Assembly: GCA_027484685.1 (NCBI GenBank) | Contig: JAIXSO010000029.1 | Coordinates: forward strand, 1 to 60,911 | Reading direction: 5' to 3' | Origin: Bacteroidota bacterium | GTDB lineage: Bacteria; Bacteroidota; Bacteroidia; UKL13-3 | Length of the DNA stretch: 60,911 nucleotides | Part shown: piece after piece, positions 41,952 to 50,963 of the stretch | Position numbering within the stretch: the stretch's first letter is position 1 | How the letters are laid out: each line of letters starts with the position of its first letter | Notes under the pieces: model-generated | Databases searched by the model: none | Told to the model about the DNA's origin: nothing | The model's input: only the letters and a program-made list of their open reading frames with translations | Translations under genes and position numbers: made by a program

Positions 41952-43709
41952 ATGAACAAAAAAAATTATCAAAGACTATTAAATAGCTTACTTTTTCTTA
42001 CTTTTTTTTATGTGTTTTTAGGATGTAATAATATCGAAAATGATAACCCCTTAATAAATCCTAAAAATGATTCAATATATTGCTTTTCAAAAAGTAATAA
42101 ATCATTTAAATTAAATAATTTTACTTCAAACGGTAAATTGTTTTATTTAGCTAAAATTTGGGGTTTACTTTATTATCACCCTATTTTAAATAGCTCCAAT
42201 ATTGATTTATCAGATTTAGAAAATAAATCTAAAATGAGCAAGATTGAGTTTGAAAATTATGTATCAAAATTGTTTGATAAACTAATATTAGATGATAATT
42301 TAAAGCATATTATTGATATAAAAGAGGATTCATTATTACAAGTTTTTACTTTGCTAAATAATGAATGGCTTAATGATACTAATTACATTAACAGTGAAAT
42401 TGCATTAAAAATTAAATACTTACAATATGGTTTTAATGGCAAAGCTAATTCCGAAAACACACTGTCTCAATCAAAAAACGGTTTAATTGAATACAATAAT
42501 ACCAATGATGTTTTTAACGAAAATTTGCCTAACACAAATTTAAGATTGGTTGGTTTATTTCACTACTGGAATTTTATTAATTATTTTTATCCATATAAGA
42601 ATATTATAGATAATAATTGGGATGAGGTTCTATATATATCTATCAGTGATTTTTTGACAGCAAATAATAAAATAAGATATGGTAAAGCCATCTTAAAATT
42701 AATTGCTCACCTTGATGATAATAATTCAAAAGTTAGTTCTGCTAGAATGTTAACTAGTATTTTCGGCAATTTTGTGCCTAATTTTAGGATAAGAAAGATA
42801 GATAACAGTTATTATATTTCATCATTTAGAACTAAAGATATGGACAGTTACGGTTTAAAAATAGGTGATAAATTAATCAGTTTAAATGGTACTAAAATAG
42901 AAAAGTTAGATTCTTTGATGGCTCCTTACTTATCTGGAGGTAATCCAGAATCTAAACAACGCGAAATAAATAAGTCAATTTTGATAAGTCAAAATGAATA
43001 CAATGAAATTGAAATTTTAAGAAATAATAAGTTAAGTAAAAAACAAATTCAATTTTACAATTATGCAGTTTTAAAAGAATTTAGTCGAATGGGTGAGAAA
43101 GATTGGGAAAATAAAACAAGTGTTATTTGGTATCCTAATAACATCGCCTATCTCAACATGAATCATTTATTTGAAAATAATTTTGATAGAAATGTAACTG
43201 AGATACTTAAAAGCAGTGGATATATTCTTGATTTGAGGGGTTTTCATAATGACGGTGTAGCTCATAAAATAATTGATTTATTAGTGAAAAAGGATCAATG
43301 CGAACAAACAAGTATATATGCAGATATCAATTACCCTGGTGTTTTAAAAACAACTAGTTACACTCCTAAAGTTACTGATTCTATTATTTATAAAAATAAG
43401 GTTGTGTTAATAGTTGATGAGTCAACTCAGGGTCATGCAGAATATGTTGCAGGAATTTTTAAAAATAAATTGAAAACCCAAGTAATTGGTAATACTACAG
43501 CAGGTGCAAGTGGAGAGGTGTCTTTTTTTGTTTTTCCTGGTAATATAAAAGTAGAATTAACAGGTGTAGGTATCAATTATTGTTATAAGAGTATTTTACA
43601 AAGAGTTGGTGTAGAATTAGATAGCACCATAAACTACAACGCGGAGTATTTGCAACAAGGAAGAGATATTATGCTAGAAACTGCGTTGAAAATAGCCGCT
43701 TCTAAGTAA
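41952..43709 (+). CDS. S41-like (tail-specific protease fold) lipoprotein lacking the catalytic serine
   Basis: A 585-residue lipoprotein (ATG 41952 chosen; lipobox FLG-C25). Domains: an N-terminal helical region with repeated LLNNEWLND-like content (~35-215), a PDZ-like region (~295-345: YGLKIGDKLISLNGTKIEKL), then the S41 catalytic fold (~375-585: NNIAYLNMNHLFE, GYILDLRGFHNDG, KVVLIVDESTQGHAEYVAGI, VIGNTTAGASGEVSFF). In related Bacteroidota S41 proteins the nucleophile sits in T-Q-S-[HQ]-A-E. Here it is T-Q-G494-H-A-E (GGT codon at 43431-43433), one base change from AGT. The GDxFGHHE-type Lys is not obvious. Likely a pseudoprotease or a recently inactivated enzyme. Confidence 0.75.
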   Translation: MNKKNYQRLLNSLLFLTFFYVFLGCNNIENDNPLINPKNDSIYCFSKSNKSFKLNNFTSNGKLFYLAKIWGLLYYHPILNSSNIDLSDLENKSKMSKIEFENYVSKLFDKLILDDNLKHIIDIKEDSLLQVFTLLNNEWLNDTNYINSEIALKIKYLQYGFNGKANSENTLSQSKNGLIEYNNTNDVFNENLPNTNLRLVGLFHYWNFINYFYPYKNIIDNNWDEVLYISISDFLTANNKIRYGKAILKLIAHLDDNNSKVSSARMLTSIFGNFVPNFRIRKIDNSYYISSFRTKDMDSYGLKIGDKLISLNGTKIEKLDSLMAPYLSGGNPESKQREINKSILISQNEYNEIEILRNNKLSKKQIQFYNYAVLKEFSRMGEKDWENKTSVIWYPNNIAYLNMNHLFENNFDRNVTEILKSSGYILDLRGFHNDGVAHKIIDLLVKKDQCEQTSIYADINYPGVLKTTSYTPKVTDSIIYKNKVVLIVDESTQGHAEYVAGIFKNKLKTQVIGNTTAGASGEVSFFVFPGNIKVELTGVGINYCYKSILQRVGVELDSTINYNAEYLQQGRDIMLETALKIAASK

Positions 43710-43840
43710 TACCATTTTGATTTGCAAAATAGGCCAATGGGTTGGGTGTAAATCTTAGATGGTATTATGCCGCAAAAAACAAATTGGACTAAATAATATA
43801 TCAAAGCGGTATAATTTTTTTTCCTTAACCTTGCGCAAGC

Positions 43841-44569
43841 ATGTTAACCAAAACCAAAGCCATTGTTATAAAAACCATCGATTACAGCGAAAACAGTGTA
43901 ATCTTAAAGTGTTTTACAGAGCAATTTGGATTACAATCGTATTTAATTAATGGTGTAAAAAATAAAAAAGGAGCTATAAAACCATCACATTTGCTGCCTT
44001 TAAATTTATTAGATTTAGATGTTTACCATCAATTAAATAAAAACCTGCAACGTATAAAAGAACTTAAATGCCAACCAATTATAAATAATATTCATTACGA
44101 TTTATTAAAAAGTAGTATTGGTATTTTTATGGGCGAAGTGTTAAATAAAACCATTCAGGCCGAAAATCAAGCTGATAAAAACTTGTTTGAGTTTTTGTTT
44201 ACATTTATTCAATATTTAGATTTAACACAGCAAAGTTTGGCCAATTTCCCGGTGTATTTTATGTTACAATTAAGCCAATATTTAGGCTTTAACCCCAAGC
44301 TTAATTACAGTACCGAAAACAATAGCTTTGATTTGGAAGAAGGTGTATTTAAACCAAGCGAAAAAGGCGATATAAAAGTGGTTGAACCTCATTTATCTGA
44401 ATATTGGTTCAAACTGTGCACCATACATTTAGATGCATTTAATACTTTAGAAATTAATAAAACTTACCGAAATGAACTGCTCAATCATGTAATGCTTTAT
44501 TTTAAAATTCATTCCGATGGATTCAATGAATTGAAATCGAATAAAGTACTGATGGAAGTGCTTGCGTAA
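43841..44569 (+). CDS. recO: DNA repair protein RecO
   Basis: A 242-residue recombination mediator that helps RecR and RecF load RecA on SSB-coated DNA. N-terminal OB fold: TKTKAIVIKTIDYSENSVIL then FTEQFGLQSYLINGVKNKKG. The central helical domain includes HYDLLKSSIGIFMGEVLNKT and FPVYFMLQLSQYLGF. The four-cysteine zinc site of some RecO proteins is absent, as is usual in Bacteroidota. It is 130 bp after the S41-like gene on the same strand but with poor linkage. A fully overlapping frame at 43759-43950 is a shadow. Confidence 0.9.
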   Translation: MLTKTKAIVIKTIDYSENSVILKCFTEQFGLQSYLINGVKNKKGAIKPSHLLPLNLLDLDVYHQLNKNLQRIKELKCQPIINNIHYDLLKSSIGIFMGEVLNKTIQAENQADKNLFEFLFTFIQYLDLTQQSLANFPVYFMLQLSQYLGFNPKLNYSTENNSFDLEEGVFKPSEKGDIKVVEPHLSEYWFKLCTIHLDAFNTLEINKTYRNELLNHVMLYFKIHSDGFNELKSNKVLMEVLA

Positions 44570-44880
44570 ATAAATTGGAAATAAAAAATTCGAAATTCGA
44601 GAGAGTATTGAATTAGGTAACCAATTAAGTTTATCTAGCGTTTTTATACTTTTTGATAATCGTTTCGTTCGATAAATTTCGGATAAGCTCAATGTTCACG
44701 GTCGTTGAGCGAAGTCGAAACGAATATTAATTTAAATAAAATGTTTAATCAAACAACACCGAATAGATAATTCTGACGTTTGTAAAAATCTTTCTTTTTT
44801 AGATAAATATATTTTAGATAATAAAATTTTCAACTTAATATTACAGCAACAAAACAATAACATTTTTTTTAGCTACGCAC
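44570..44880. repeat. Intergenic region with a dispersed GTCGTTGAGCGAAGTCGAAACG element
   Basis: About 44655-44722 carries ATCGTTTCGTTCG...AATTTCGG, then CAATGTTCACGGTCGTTGAG and GCGAAGTCGAAACGAAT. CGTTTCG and CGAAACG at the two ends can pair. Relatives are at 14399 and 60640. Downstream, 44723-44880 is AT-rich promoter-like sequence for the next gene. Confidence 0.6.
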
Positions 44881-46215
44881 TTGCAGACAAATTATATAAA
44901 AAACATATTTTATTTATGTTTAAGTTTGGTGGTTATTTTGCTTATTATTAGTCAATTACAATTTTTAAATTTAGAAAAAATTGGACTAAAAAAAGTAGAT
45001 ATACTAGCCGATATTAGGAAAGACACTACTCAAAAAATTACTCAAAAAGTAAAGGTTAAAATAAATAAAGACAGCACTATAGTTGATGATTTTATTGGTT
45101 TTGAAGATTTTTCGGAGGATAAAAATGGCATAAAAGCATTTGTCTTGGCTCTTAAAAAAATAAAAACCGATAAACAAAAAGTACGCATTGGTTTTTTTGG
45201 CGATTCGTTCATTGAAGGCGATATGCTTACCAGCGATATTAGAGATAGTTTGCAATATTTATATGGTGGCAGTGGGGTAGGTTTTGTGCCAATTACTTCT
45301 ACAGTAGCGGGTTTTAGAGGAACCGTTTTACACGAATTTGAAAATTTTGAGACGTATTCAATAGTAGGCAAACGCTCTGCAAATGTAACTCTTGGAATAT
45401 CAGGAACTTGTGATATTCCGTTGGCAGACAATAAATTACATTATACTTTGCCTTATCGCAATAAAGCCTACGATCATTTTGCCCAAGCTACCTTGTTTTA
45501 CAATAATAAATCGGCCGATAGTTTAAGTTGTAAATACCAAGTGAACGATTCTATTGTAAGAATAAAATTAATTCCAAATTCTGGAGTGGCAACAACTGTT
45601 ATTAAAAGCAATTATGCACGCAATTTATCATTTGAATTTGCACCTAGTAGCCAATTGCAACTTTATGGGGTAAGTTTTGAAAATAAAGAAGGAATTTACT
45701 TAGATAATTTTGGCATGCGCGGCAATTCGGGTGTTGGGTTAGGTTATGTAAATACCAGTGTTTACAGTGCATTTAATAAAATTCAAGATTATAAATTGAT
45801 TGTACTTCAATATGGTTTAAATGCTTTAAGTGAAAAAGATACAGGAACTGCTTGGTATGAACGTAGCATGAATGTAACCATAAAAAATTTAAAACAAGCT
45901 TTTCCAAATGCTACTATTTTATTGGTAAGTGTTAGCGATAGAAGCACTAAAATTAATGGCAAATTTGTAACCATTCCTAATTTACCCAATTTTGTAAGCA
46001 TGCAGCGCAAGTTGGCTATTCAAAATAAAATATTGTTTTGGAATATGTTTGAGGCAATGGGAGGCGAAGGAACCATGGTAGAATGGGCCCAACGTAAAAA
46101 ACCTTTAGCCAATAAAGATTATACGCATTTAACTTTTAGAGGTGGTAAACAGCTTGCAACTTTGTTTTGCAAAGCATTAATTAGCGAGGTAAATAAAAAT
46201 GGAAAGAAAAAGTAA
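44881..46215 (+). CDS. SGNH-hydrolase-fold membrane-anchored protein
   Basis: A 444-residue protein with an N-terminal membrane anchor (~8-28, IFYLCLSLVVILLIIS). The SGNH fold begins with G107-D108-S109 (RIGFFGDSFIEGDML) and ends with the D413-x-x-H416 pair in NKDYTHLTFRGGKQL. An oxyanion Gly/Asn may be in LQYGLNALSE (~310-320). A TTG at 44881 is taken as the start because no in-frame ATG precedes the GDS region. It overlaps the next, homologous gene by 17 bp. In AlgX/AlgJ-type systems such proteins transfer or remove O-acetyl groups with an MBOAT partner, present two genes downstream. Confidence 0.78.
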   Translation: MQTNYIKNIFYLCLSLVVILLIISQLQFLNLEKIGLKKVDILADIRKDTTQKITQKVKVKINKDSTIVDDFIGFEDFSEDKNGIKAFVLALKKIKTDKQKVRIGFFGDSFIEGDMLTSDIRDSLQYLYGGSGVGFVPITSTVAGFRGTVLHEFENFETYSIVGKRSANVTLGISGTCDIPLADNKLHYTLPYRNKAYDHFAQATLFYNNKSADSLSCKYQVNDSIVRIKLIPNSGVATTVIKSNYARNLSFEFAPSSQLQLYGVSFENKEGIYLDNFGMRGNSGVGLGYVNTSVYSAFNKIQDYKLIVLQYGLNALSEKDTGTAWYERSMNVTIKNLKQAFPNATILLVSVSDRSTKINGKFVTIPNLPNFVSMQRKLAIQNKILFWNMFEAMGGEGTMVEWAQRKKPLANKDYTHLTFRGGKQLATLFCKALISEVNKNGKKK

Positions 46216-47377
46216 AGCGTTGTTTGTTTTTATTTTGCTTGCAATGTCAGTTAGTAAATTGATGGCTCAAAGTGTGGTTCCATTTGTGAACGATGAAAAA
46301 AATATAATTGGTAATGCCCAGTATTTGCAATTGTTTTATAAAAAAATGGCTTTAGTAGATGATAGCAATGCACAAGTTCATATTTTACATATTGGTGATT
46401 CGCACTTGCAAGCCGATTTCTTAACTGAGCAAACACGTAAATTGTTTAACTCTGATGCTGCCCGTGGATTATTGGTACCTTATAAAGTGGCTAAAACCAA
46501 CTCTAGTTATATGTACACTTCTAAAACCTTTAGCGATTGGGCTGGAAAACGCTGCACTAAACTCGAAAACCCATTGCCAATAGGAATTGGAGGAATTACA
46601 GTACAAACCACTGATGATAGCGCCCGCATAATTATTACAACCAAAGACGAAAAAGGATTCAATTGCTTTAAAATATTTCACCAAAATGATGAAACAGCTT
46701 TTGATTTTGATGTGTATGATAATACCGGAAACTCCTTATTGCCGCAGGCTTATATTCAAAATAAAAAATACTTCGAAACTGTATTTTACTCAAACGAATT
46801 GCTTTATTCGGTTACTGTAAAAAATAAGAAAACCAACAATTCACAATGGCAAAGTTTAATTTATGGTTTTTATGCAGGCAATGGTAAAAAAGGAGTTATT
46901 TACAATAGCCTTGGTGTTAATGGTGCTGAATACAGGCATTATAATGAAGCACAATATTTTGCCGAACAAAGCCAAGCTTTAACGCCTGATTTGATCATTA
47001 TCTCGCTTGGAACAAACGAAGCCGCTAATTCAAAATTTGATGAACTTACCTTTTATAATCAAATTGATAAATTGGTAAACGATTTACAAAACTATAATCC
47101 CAATGCCATTATTTTACTAACTACTCCAGCTGATAATTATAGAAAACGTAGATACCCAAATACCATTATAAAACGAGTAAGTGAAACCATTATTACTTAT
47201 TGTATAGAAAATAATATGCCTTATTGGGATTTATATAAAATAAGTGGTGGTTATAAATCGGCTAAGTATTGGAAAAAACATCGGTTATTTGCTAAAGACT
47301 TTTTGCATTATAGCCGCCAAGGTTACGAAGTACAAGGAACTTTATTGTATAACGCATTAATGAAAAATAGGAAATAG
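46199..47377 (+). CDS. SGNH-hydrolase-fold secreted protein
   Basis: A 392-residue protein with a signal peptide (ends KLMAQ). G66-D67-S68-H69 (VHILHIGDSHLQADF) is the block I nucleophile; LIIISLGTNEAANSKF gives the block III GTNE; and D367-x-x-H370 (KDFLHYSRQGYEVQG) completes the catalytic set. GDSHxxAD with GTNE is typical of the peptidoglycan/polysaccharide acetyl-esterase type linked to MBOAT genes in Bacteroidota. It starts within the 3' end of the previous SGNH gene and is followed by the MBOAT gene 144 bp later. Confidence 0.82.
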   Translation: MERKSKALFVFILLAMSVSKLMAQSVVPFVNDEKNIIGNAQYLQLFYKKMALVDDSNAQVHILHIGDSHLQADFLTEQTRKLFNSDAARGLLVPYKVAKTNSSYMYTSKTFSDWAGKRCTKLENPLPIGIGGITVQTTDDSARIIITTKDEKGFNCFKIFHQNDETAFDFDVYDNTGNSLLPQAYIQNKKYFETVFYSNELLYSVTVKNKKTNNSQWQSLIYGFYAGNGKKGVIYNSLGVNGAEYRHYNEAQYFAEQSQALTPDLIIISLGTNEAANSKFDELTFYNQIDKLVNDLQNYNPNAIILLTTPADNYRKRRYPNTIIKRVSETIITYCIENNMPYWDLYKISGGYKSAKYWKKHRLFAKDFLHYSRQGYEVQGTLLYNALMKNRK

Positions 47378-47521
47378 TCAATTCGTAAAAATCCATTACC
47401 GTTCGGCTTTAGCCAACGGAAATTAACAATTATAGCAATTTAACAATACAACAATTCAACTCTCGATTTATCGGGACAACAAAATCAACAAATCTCCAAA
47501 TCAACAAATCAAAAATATAAA
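47378..47521. repeat. Short low-complexity intergenic stretch
   Basis: Repeats of AACAATT, CAACAATTCAACTC and AATCAACAAATC lie before the MBOAT start. Similar CAA/ATT-rich strings occur at 17300-17340, so this is a dispersed simple repeat rather than gene-specific sequence. Confidence 0.45.
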
Positions 47522-49000
47522 GTGTTCGACATTTCAAAAATATTACAACAGTTTGTTTACAACCCGCAAGAACCCATTTTATTCAATACTGGCTTTTTCT
47601 TGTTTTTGTTTACTGGATTTATGGCGGTGTATGCATTATTGCATAAAACCCATAGAGCTAAAATTACTTTTGTAACGCTGTTCTCATTGTATTTTTATTA
47701 CAAATCGAGTGGTATTTATTTCTTGATTTTAATAGCATCTACAGTGGTTGATTATACGTTGGCTAATTTTATTTATAATGGTAAAAATGCACCACAAAAA
47801 AAGTTTTGGTTGGTGGTGAGTTTGGTGGTTAATTTGGGGCTTTTGGGTTATTTTAAATATACCAATTTTATACTTTCAGTTTTTTATAATTTAGCCAATA
47901 ACGAGTTTGAACCATTGGATATTTTCCTACCTGTTGGTGTTTCGTTTTTTACTTTTCAATCGTTAAGTTATACACTAGATATTTACCGAGGAACGCTAAA
48001 ACCCGTTAAAAATATTTTTGATTACGCATTTTTTGTTTCGTTTTTTCCTCAGTTAGTAGCAGGGCCAATTGTTCGTGCGCACGATTTTATTCCGCAACTG
48101 TATAAACCCACTTTTGTAAGTAAGGAAATGTTTGGAAGAGCTTTGTTTTTAATCAGTTGTGGTCTGTTTAAAAAAGCAGTTATCAGCGATTATATCAGTG
48201 TAAATTTTATTGATAGAATTTTTGACAATCCAACTTTATACAGCGGCTTTGAAAACTTAATTGGTGTATATGCTTATGCATTACAAATTTATTGCGATTT
48301 TAGCGGTTATAGCGATATGGCTATAGGGATTGCTTTGCTTTTGGGCTTTGAGTTTTGTTTAAATTTCGACTCACCATATCAATCAAAAAGCATTACTGAA
48401 TTTTGGCGCAAATGGCACATGTCGTTAAGCAGTTGGTTGCGCGATTATTTATATATTTCGCTTGGCGGAAACCGTGGAGGTAAATTTAGAACTTATATGA
48501 ATTTATTTATTACCATGCTTTTGGGTGGTTTGTGGCATGGAGCTAGTTTTAATTTTATATTTTGGGGAGCTATGCATGGTGCAGGTTTGGCTGCACATAA
48601 ATATTACTTAGAAATAAAAAATAAAGCCACCAATGTCTTTACCAAATTTTTTGACAATGCGTGGGTTTCAACCATTATTACGTTTCACTTTGTGTGCTTT
48701 TGTTGGATATTTTTCAGAGCTCCCAATTTTGATATTGCCAAACAATTATTGAATCAAATATTTACCCAATTTAATGGCAGCATAGCTTATACATTTGTTA
48801 CTTCGTATCATAAAATAGTATTGGTTATTTTATTAGGATATGCCTTACATTTTATTCCTAAAAAGTACGAAACAGCTTCGTTAGCGTGGTTTACCAATAC
48901 TTCATTTGCAGTAAAATTGGTTTGTATGCTTGCTGTCATAATTATTTTCATTCAAGTAAAATCAGCCGAAATACAACCGTTTATTTATTTCCAGTTTTAG
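47522..49000 (+). CDS. MBOAT family O-acyltransferase (AlgI-like)
   Basis: A 492-residue polytopic membrane acyltransferase that moves acyl groups, usually acetyl, across the membrane onto a polysaccharide or peptidoglycan. Family marks: VGVSFFTFQSLSYTLDIYRG (~140-160), FPQLVAGPIVRAHDF (~180-195), CDFSGYSDMAIGIALLLGFE (~260-280), WRKWHMSLSSWLRDYLYISLGG (~293-312) and the invariant His in LLGGLWHGASFNFIFWG (~335-350). About ten hydrophobic spans. The start is GTG at 47522 because no ATG precedes the first helix. With the two SGNH genes before it, this forms an AlgI/AlgX-like module. Confidence 0.93.
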   Translation: MFDISKILQQFVYNPQEPILFNTGFFLFLFTGFMAVYALLHKTHRAKITFVTLFSLYFYYKSSGIYFLILIASTVVDYTLANFIYNGKNAPQKKFWLVVSLVVNLGLLGYFKYTNFILSVFYNLANNEFEPLDIFLPVGVSFFTFQSLSYTLDIYRGTLKPVKNIFDYAFFVSFFPQLVAGPIVRAHDFIPQLYKPTFVSKEMFGRALFLISCGLFKKAVISDYISVNFIDRIFDNPTLYSGFENLIGVYAYALQIYCDFSGYSDMAIGIALLLGFEFCLNFDSPYQSKSITEFWRKWHMSLSSWLRDYLYISLGGNRGGKFRTYMNLFITMLLGGLWHGASFNFIFWGAMHGAGLAAHKYYLEIKNKATNVFTKFFDNAWVSTIITFHFVCFCWIFFRAPNFDIAKQLLNQIFTQFNGSIAYTFVTSYHKIVLVILLGYALHFIPKKYETASLAWFTNTSFAVKLVCMLAVIIIFIQVKSAEIQPFIYFQF

Positions 49001-49002
49001 TT

Positions 49003-49050
49003 GTTAGTTGATTGTTGATGGTTGTCAGTTGATAGACCATAGACGATAGC
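49003..49050 (-). repeat. Left arm of an inverted repeat flanking the 231-residue gene
   Basis: Contains TTGATGGTTGTCAGTTGATAG and ACCATAGACGATAG (read in parts). 50027-50060 carries the inverted counterpart TCTATGGTCCATCGTCTATC then AACCATCAACTAA. A further relative is at 56352-56376. It belongs to a dispersed CTATCAACCATC/GTCTATGG family. Confidence 0.55.
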
Positions 49051-49070
49051 TGATTACAACCAAAACTGTA

Positions 49071-49766
49071 TTATTTTATTTCAATTTCATTATAAACTTC
49101 AAAAGCTGAGAATTTTTTAAGAGCTAATTGGTTTTTTAAATTTTCTGATATATATATGTTTGCATCTCCTGCGGAAATTTGAATAAGGTCAAAATTGTCG
49201 ACTTGTTTTGTAGTTAAATAAACGTTCGATGTGTGAAGTTTTTTAAGCGGACTTGTTTGGTTTAAGTTTTTTTCTTTAAAGTCTTCTATGCTTGAAATTT
49301 CAATTCGTGTATATGATTCGTCTAAAATATCAAAAATGTAAAATTTAGTTTTTTCAAAATCAATGTCATATTCGTATCTATATATAGGGTTCAACCATAC
49401 ATAATCAAAAGTTTTGCCCTTATGGTGAATAATGGTTTTGTATGTTTCCATATCAGGCTGTAAGTTAAACCCTGAAAGAAATTCAAATACACTCTGTGAT
49501 ACCAGAATACCAATGGAACCAATCCAAGATTGAGAAATAAAATCGGTAGGGTTTGTTTTATGATCTAGTTCTAATTCTATTATCAAACCCTCGGAATCTG
49601 GGTTTGGTTTGTTTCTAAGGTTAGTTATTTTCTGGTAATGCTCTGAACCTTTTGGAGCAAGAGGCTTAAGTACTTGAGGATATATATTGTTAGTTTTCTT
49701 ACAAGCTACGCCACCCTTTATTACATAAAATTTTTTCATCTGTATACAAATATTATTCTTTTCCAT
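49071..49766 (-). CDS. Possible Imm11-like immunity-type protein
   Basis: A 231-residue cytoplasmic protein. The C-terminal part, VYLTTKQVDNFDLIQISAGD then NIYISENLKNQLALKKFSAF, has the look of the Imm11/DUF1629 family, whose members end in a 'sis..l...l......g..f.p' block and neutralise polymorphic toxins. The central region (DFISQSWIGSIGILVSQSVF, HHKGKTFDYVWLNPIYRYEY) is less distinctive. No toxin gene lies next to it, so it would be an orphan. An internal start at MKKFYVIKGG (residue 11) is also plausible. The gene is bracketed by an inverted pair of dispersed repeats. Confidence 0.45.
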   Translation of the reverse strand: MEKNNICIQMKKFYVIKGGVACKKTNNIYPQVLKPLAPKGSEHYQKITNLRNKPNPDSEGLIIELELDHKTNPTDFISQSWIGSIGILVSQSVFEFLSGFNLQPDMETYKTIIHHKGKTFDYVWLNPIYRYEYDIDFEKTKFYIFDILDESYTRIEISSIEDFKEKNLNQTSPLKKLHTSNVYLTTKQVDNFDLIQISAGDANIYISENLKNQLALKKFSAFEVYNEIEIK

Positions 49767-50026
49767 TCCAAAACAGGAATCTAACTTAGAAAATACGGAT
49801 TTTTACCTTTTCAATAAATGAATTTAAGGTTTTGATTCAGAAAAAAACATCCAACCAAAACAACTTTATCCAATAACTAAAGAGTTTTATATCTTACAAA
49901 AAATGTGCAGGCAAAGCGGTGTGGGTGGATGTCCACTAAATGCGCGAAATTTAAATTTTTTGGCCCGAGTTGCGTTAGCCTAAAAATGTTGTAGGTGACG
50001 CTTTACTAAACACCAACAACTGCATG

Positions 50027-50060
50027 AAATCTATGGTCCATCGTCTATCAACCATCAACT
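50027..50060 (+). repeat. Right arm of the inverted repeat flanking the 231-residue gene
   Basis: TCTATGGTCCATCGTCTATC followed by AACCATCAAC is the inverse of the element at 49003-49050. It touches the 3' end of fmt. Just upstream (49993-50018), GTAGGTGACG...AACACCAAC is a decayed hairpin of the 321-bp repeat family. Confidence 0.55.
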
Positions 50061-50963
50061 AATTTTATTCCCCCTCAAAAACTCATCTACTTTCATGCGT
50101 TTTTTACCTTCTAGTTGAATTTGCAATAAATGAATATATCCATCTTGGCAAGCTAGTTTTAAAAAGGTTTTATTGTCACTCATCATTTTGCCAATTGGTT
50201 CTTGATGGTTTGTTGCTTCAAAACTTGCTTCATAAACTTTCAATATTTTATTATCAAAGTGCGTAAATGCCGCTGGATAAGGACTTAAACCCCTAATTAA
50301 ATTATAGATATTTTGTCCGTTTTGGTTAAAGTTAATAAGGCAATGTTCCTTAAAAATTTTAGGGGCCATTTTGTTATTGTCATCACCTTGAGGTGTACCT
50401 TTGGTACTACCATTTTCAATTAACGCTAATGATTTTACAACCGTTTCCGCGCCAATTTGCATTAATAAATCGTGCAGCTCACCTGCGTTCATGGTTGGTG
50501 TAATTGCTACTTCTTTGGTTAATAATACATCGCCTGTATCAATTTCGTGTTTTAAGAAAAAAGTACTCACACCCGTTTTGGTTTCTCCATTGATAATTGC
50601 CCAATTAATTGGTGCTGCACCACGGTAGTCAGGAAGTAAAGAGGCATGTAAATTTAAAGTACCAAACTTTGGCATTTGCCAAACTATTTGAGGCAACATT
50701 CTAAAAGCAATAACCACTTGCAAATCGGCATTTAGCGCTTGCAATTCAGCAATAAATTCAGGGTCTTTTAACTTGACAGGTTGTAATACTTTTATATTGT
50801 TTTCAACCGCATATTTTTTTACCGCACTTTGTTGCAATTGCATGCCGCGTCCAGCAGGTTTGTCGGACATGGTAACTACTGCTACTACTTCATGTCCGGC
50901 TTTTACTATAGCATCTAGCGATGGAACCGAAAAATCGGGAGTTCCTAAAAATATAATTCTCAT
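50055..50963 (-). CDS. fmt: Methionyl-tRNA formyltransferase
   Basis: Adds a formyl group from 10-formyl-THF to initiator Met-tRNA. A 302-residue protein with FLGTPDFSVPSLDAIV at the start, FRMLPQIVWQMP near 105, and the catalytic/folate signature LNLHASLLPDYRGAAPINWA (about 112-131: Asn, His and the SLLP loop), followed by GVSTFFLKHEIDTGDVLL. The C-terminal OB-like domain has the LSPYPAAFTHFDNK segment. Start ATG 50963 overlaps the lpxB stop in ATGA, so the two genes are translationally coupled. Confidence 0.95.
   Translation of the reverse strand: MRIIFLGTPDFSVPSLDAIVKAGHEVVAVVTMSDKPAGRGMQLQQSAVKKYAVENNIKVLQPVKLKDPEFIAELQALNADLQVVIAFRMLPQIVWQMPKFGTLNLHASLLPDYRGAAPINWAIINGETKTGVSTFFLKHEIDTGDVLLTKEVAITPTMNAGELHDLLMQIGAETVVKSLALIENGSTKGTPQGDDNNKMAPKIFKEHCLINFNQNGQNIYNLIRGLSPYPAAFTHFDNKILKVYEASFEATNHQEPIGKMMSDNKTFLKLACQDGYIHLLQIQLEGKKRMKVDEFLRGNKIS

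Noticed and set aside
43759-43950. 63-codon frame overlapping recO
   Set aside because: It lies mostly inside recO in another frame; recO is a clear family member.
49071-49766. A complete toxin-immunity pair around the Imm11-like gene
   Set aside because: No toxin or secretion-marker gene lies on either side; the flanks are repeats, MBOAT and fmt.
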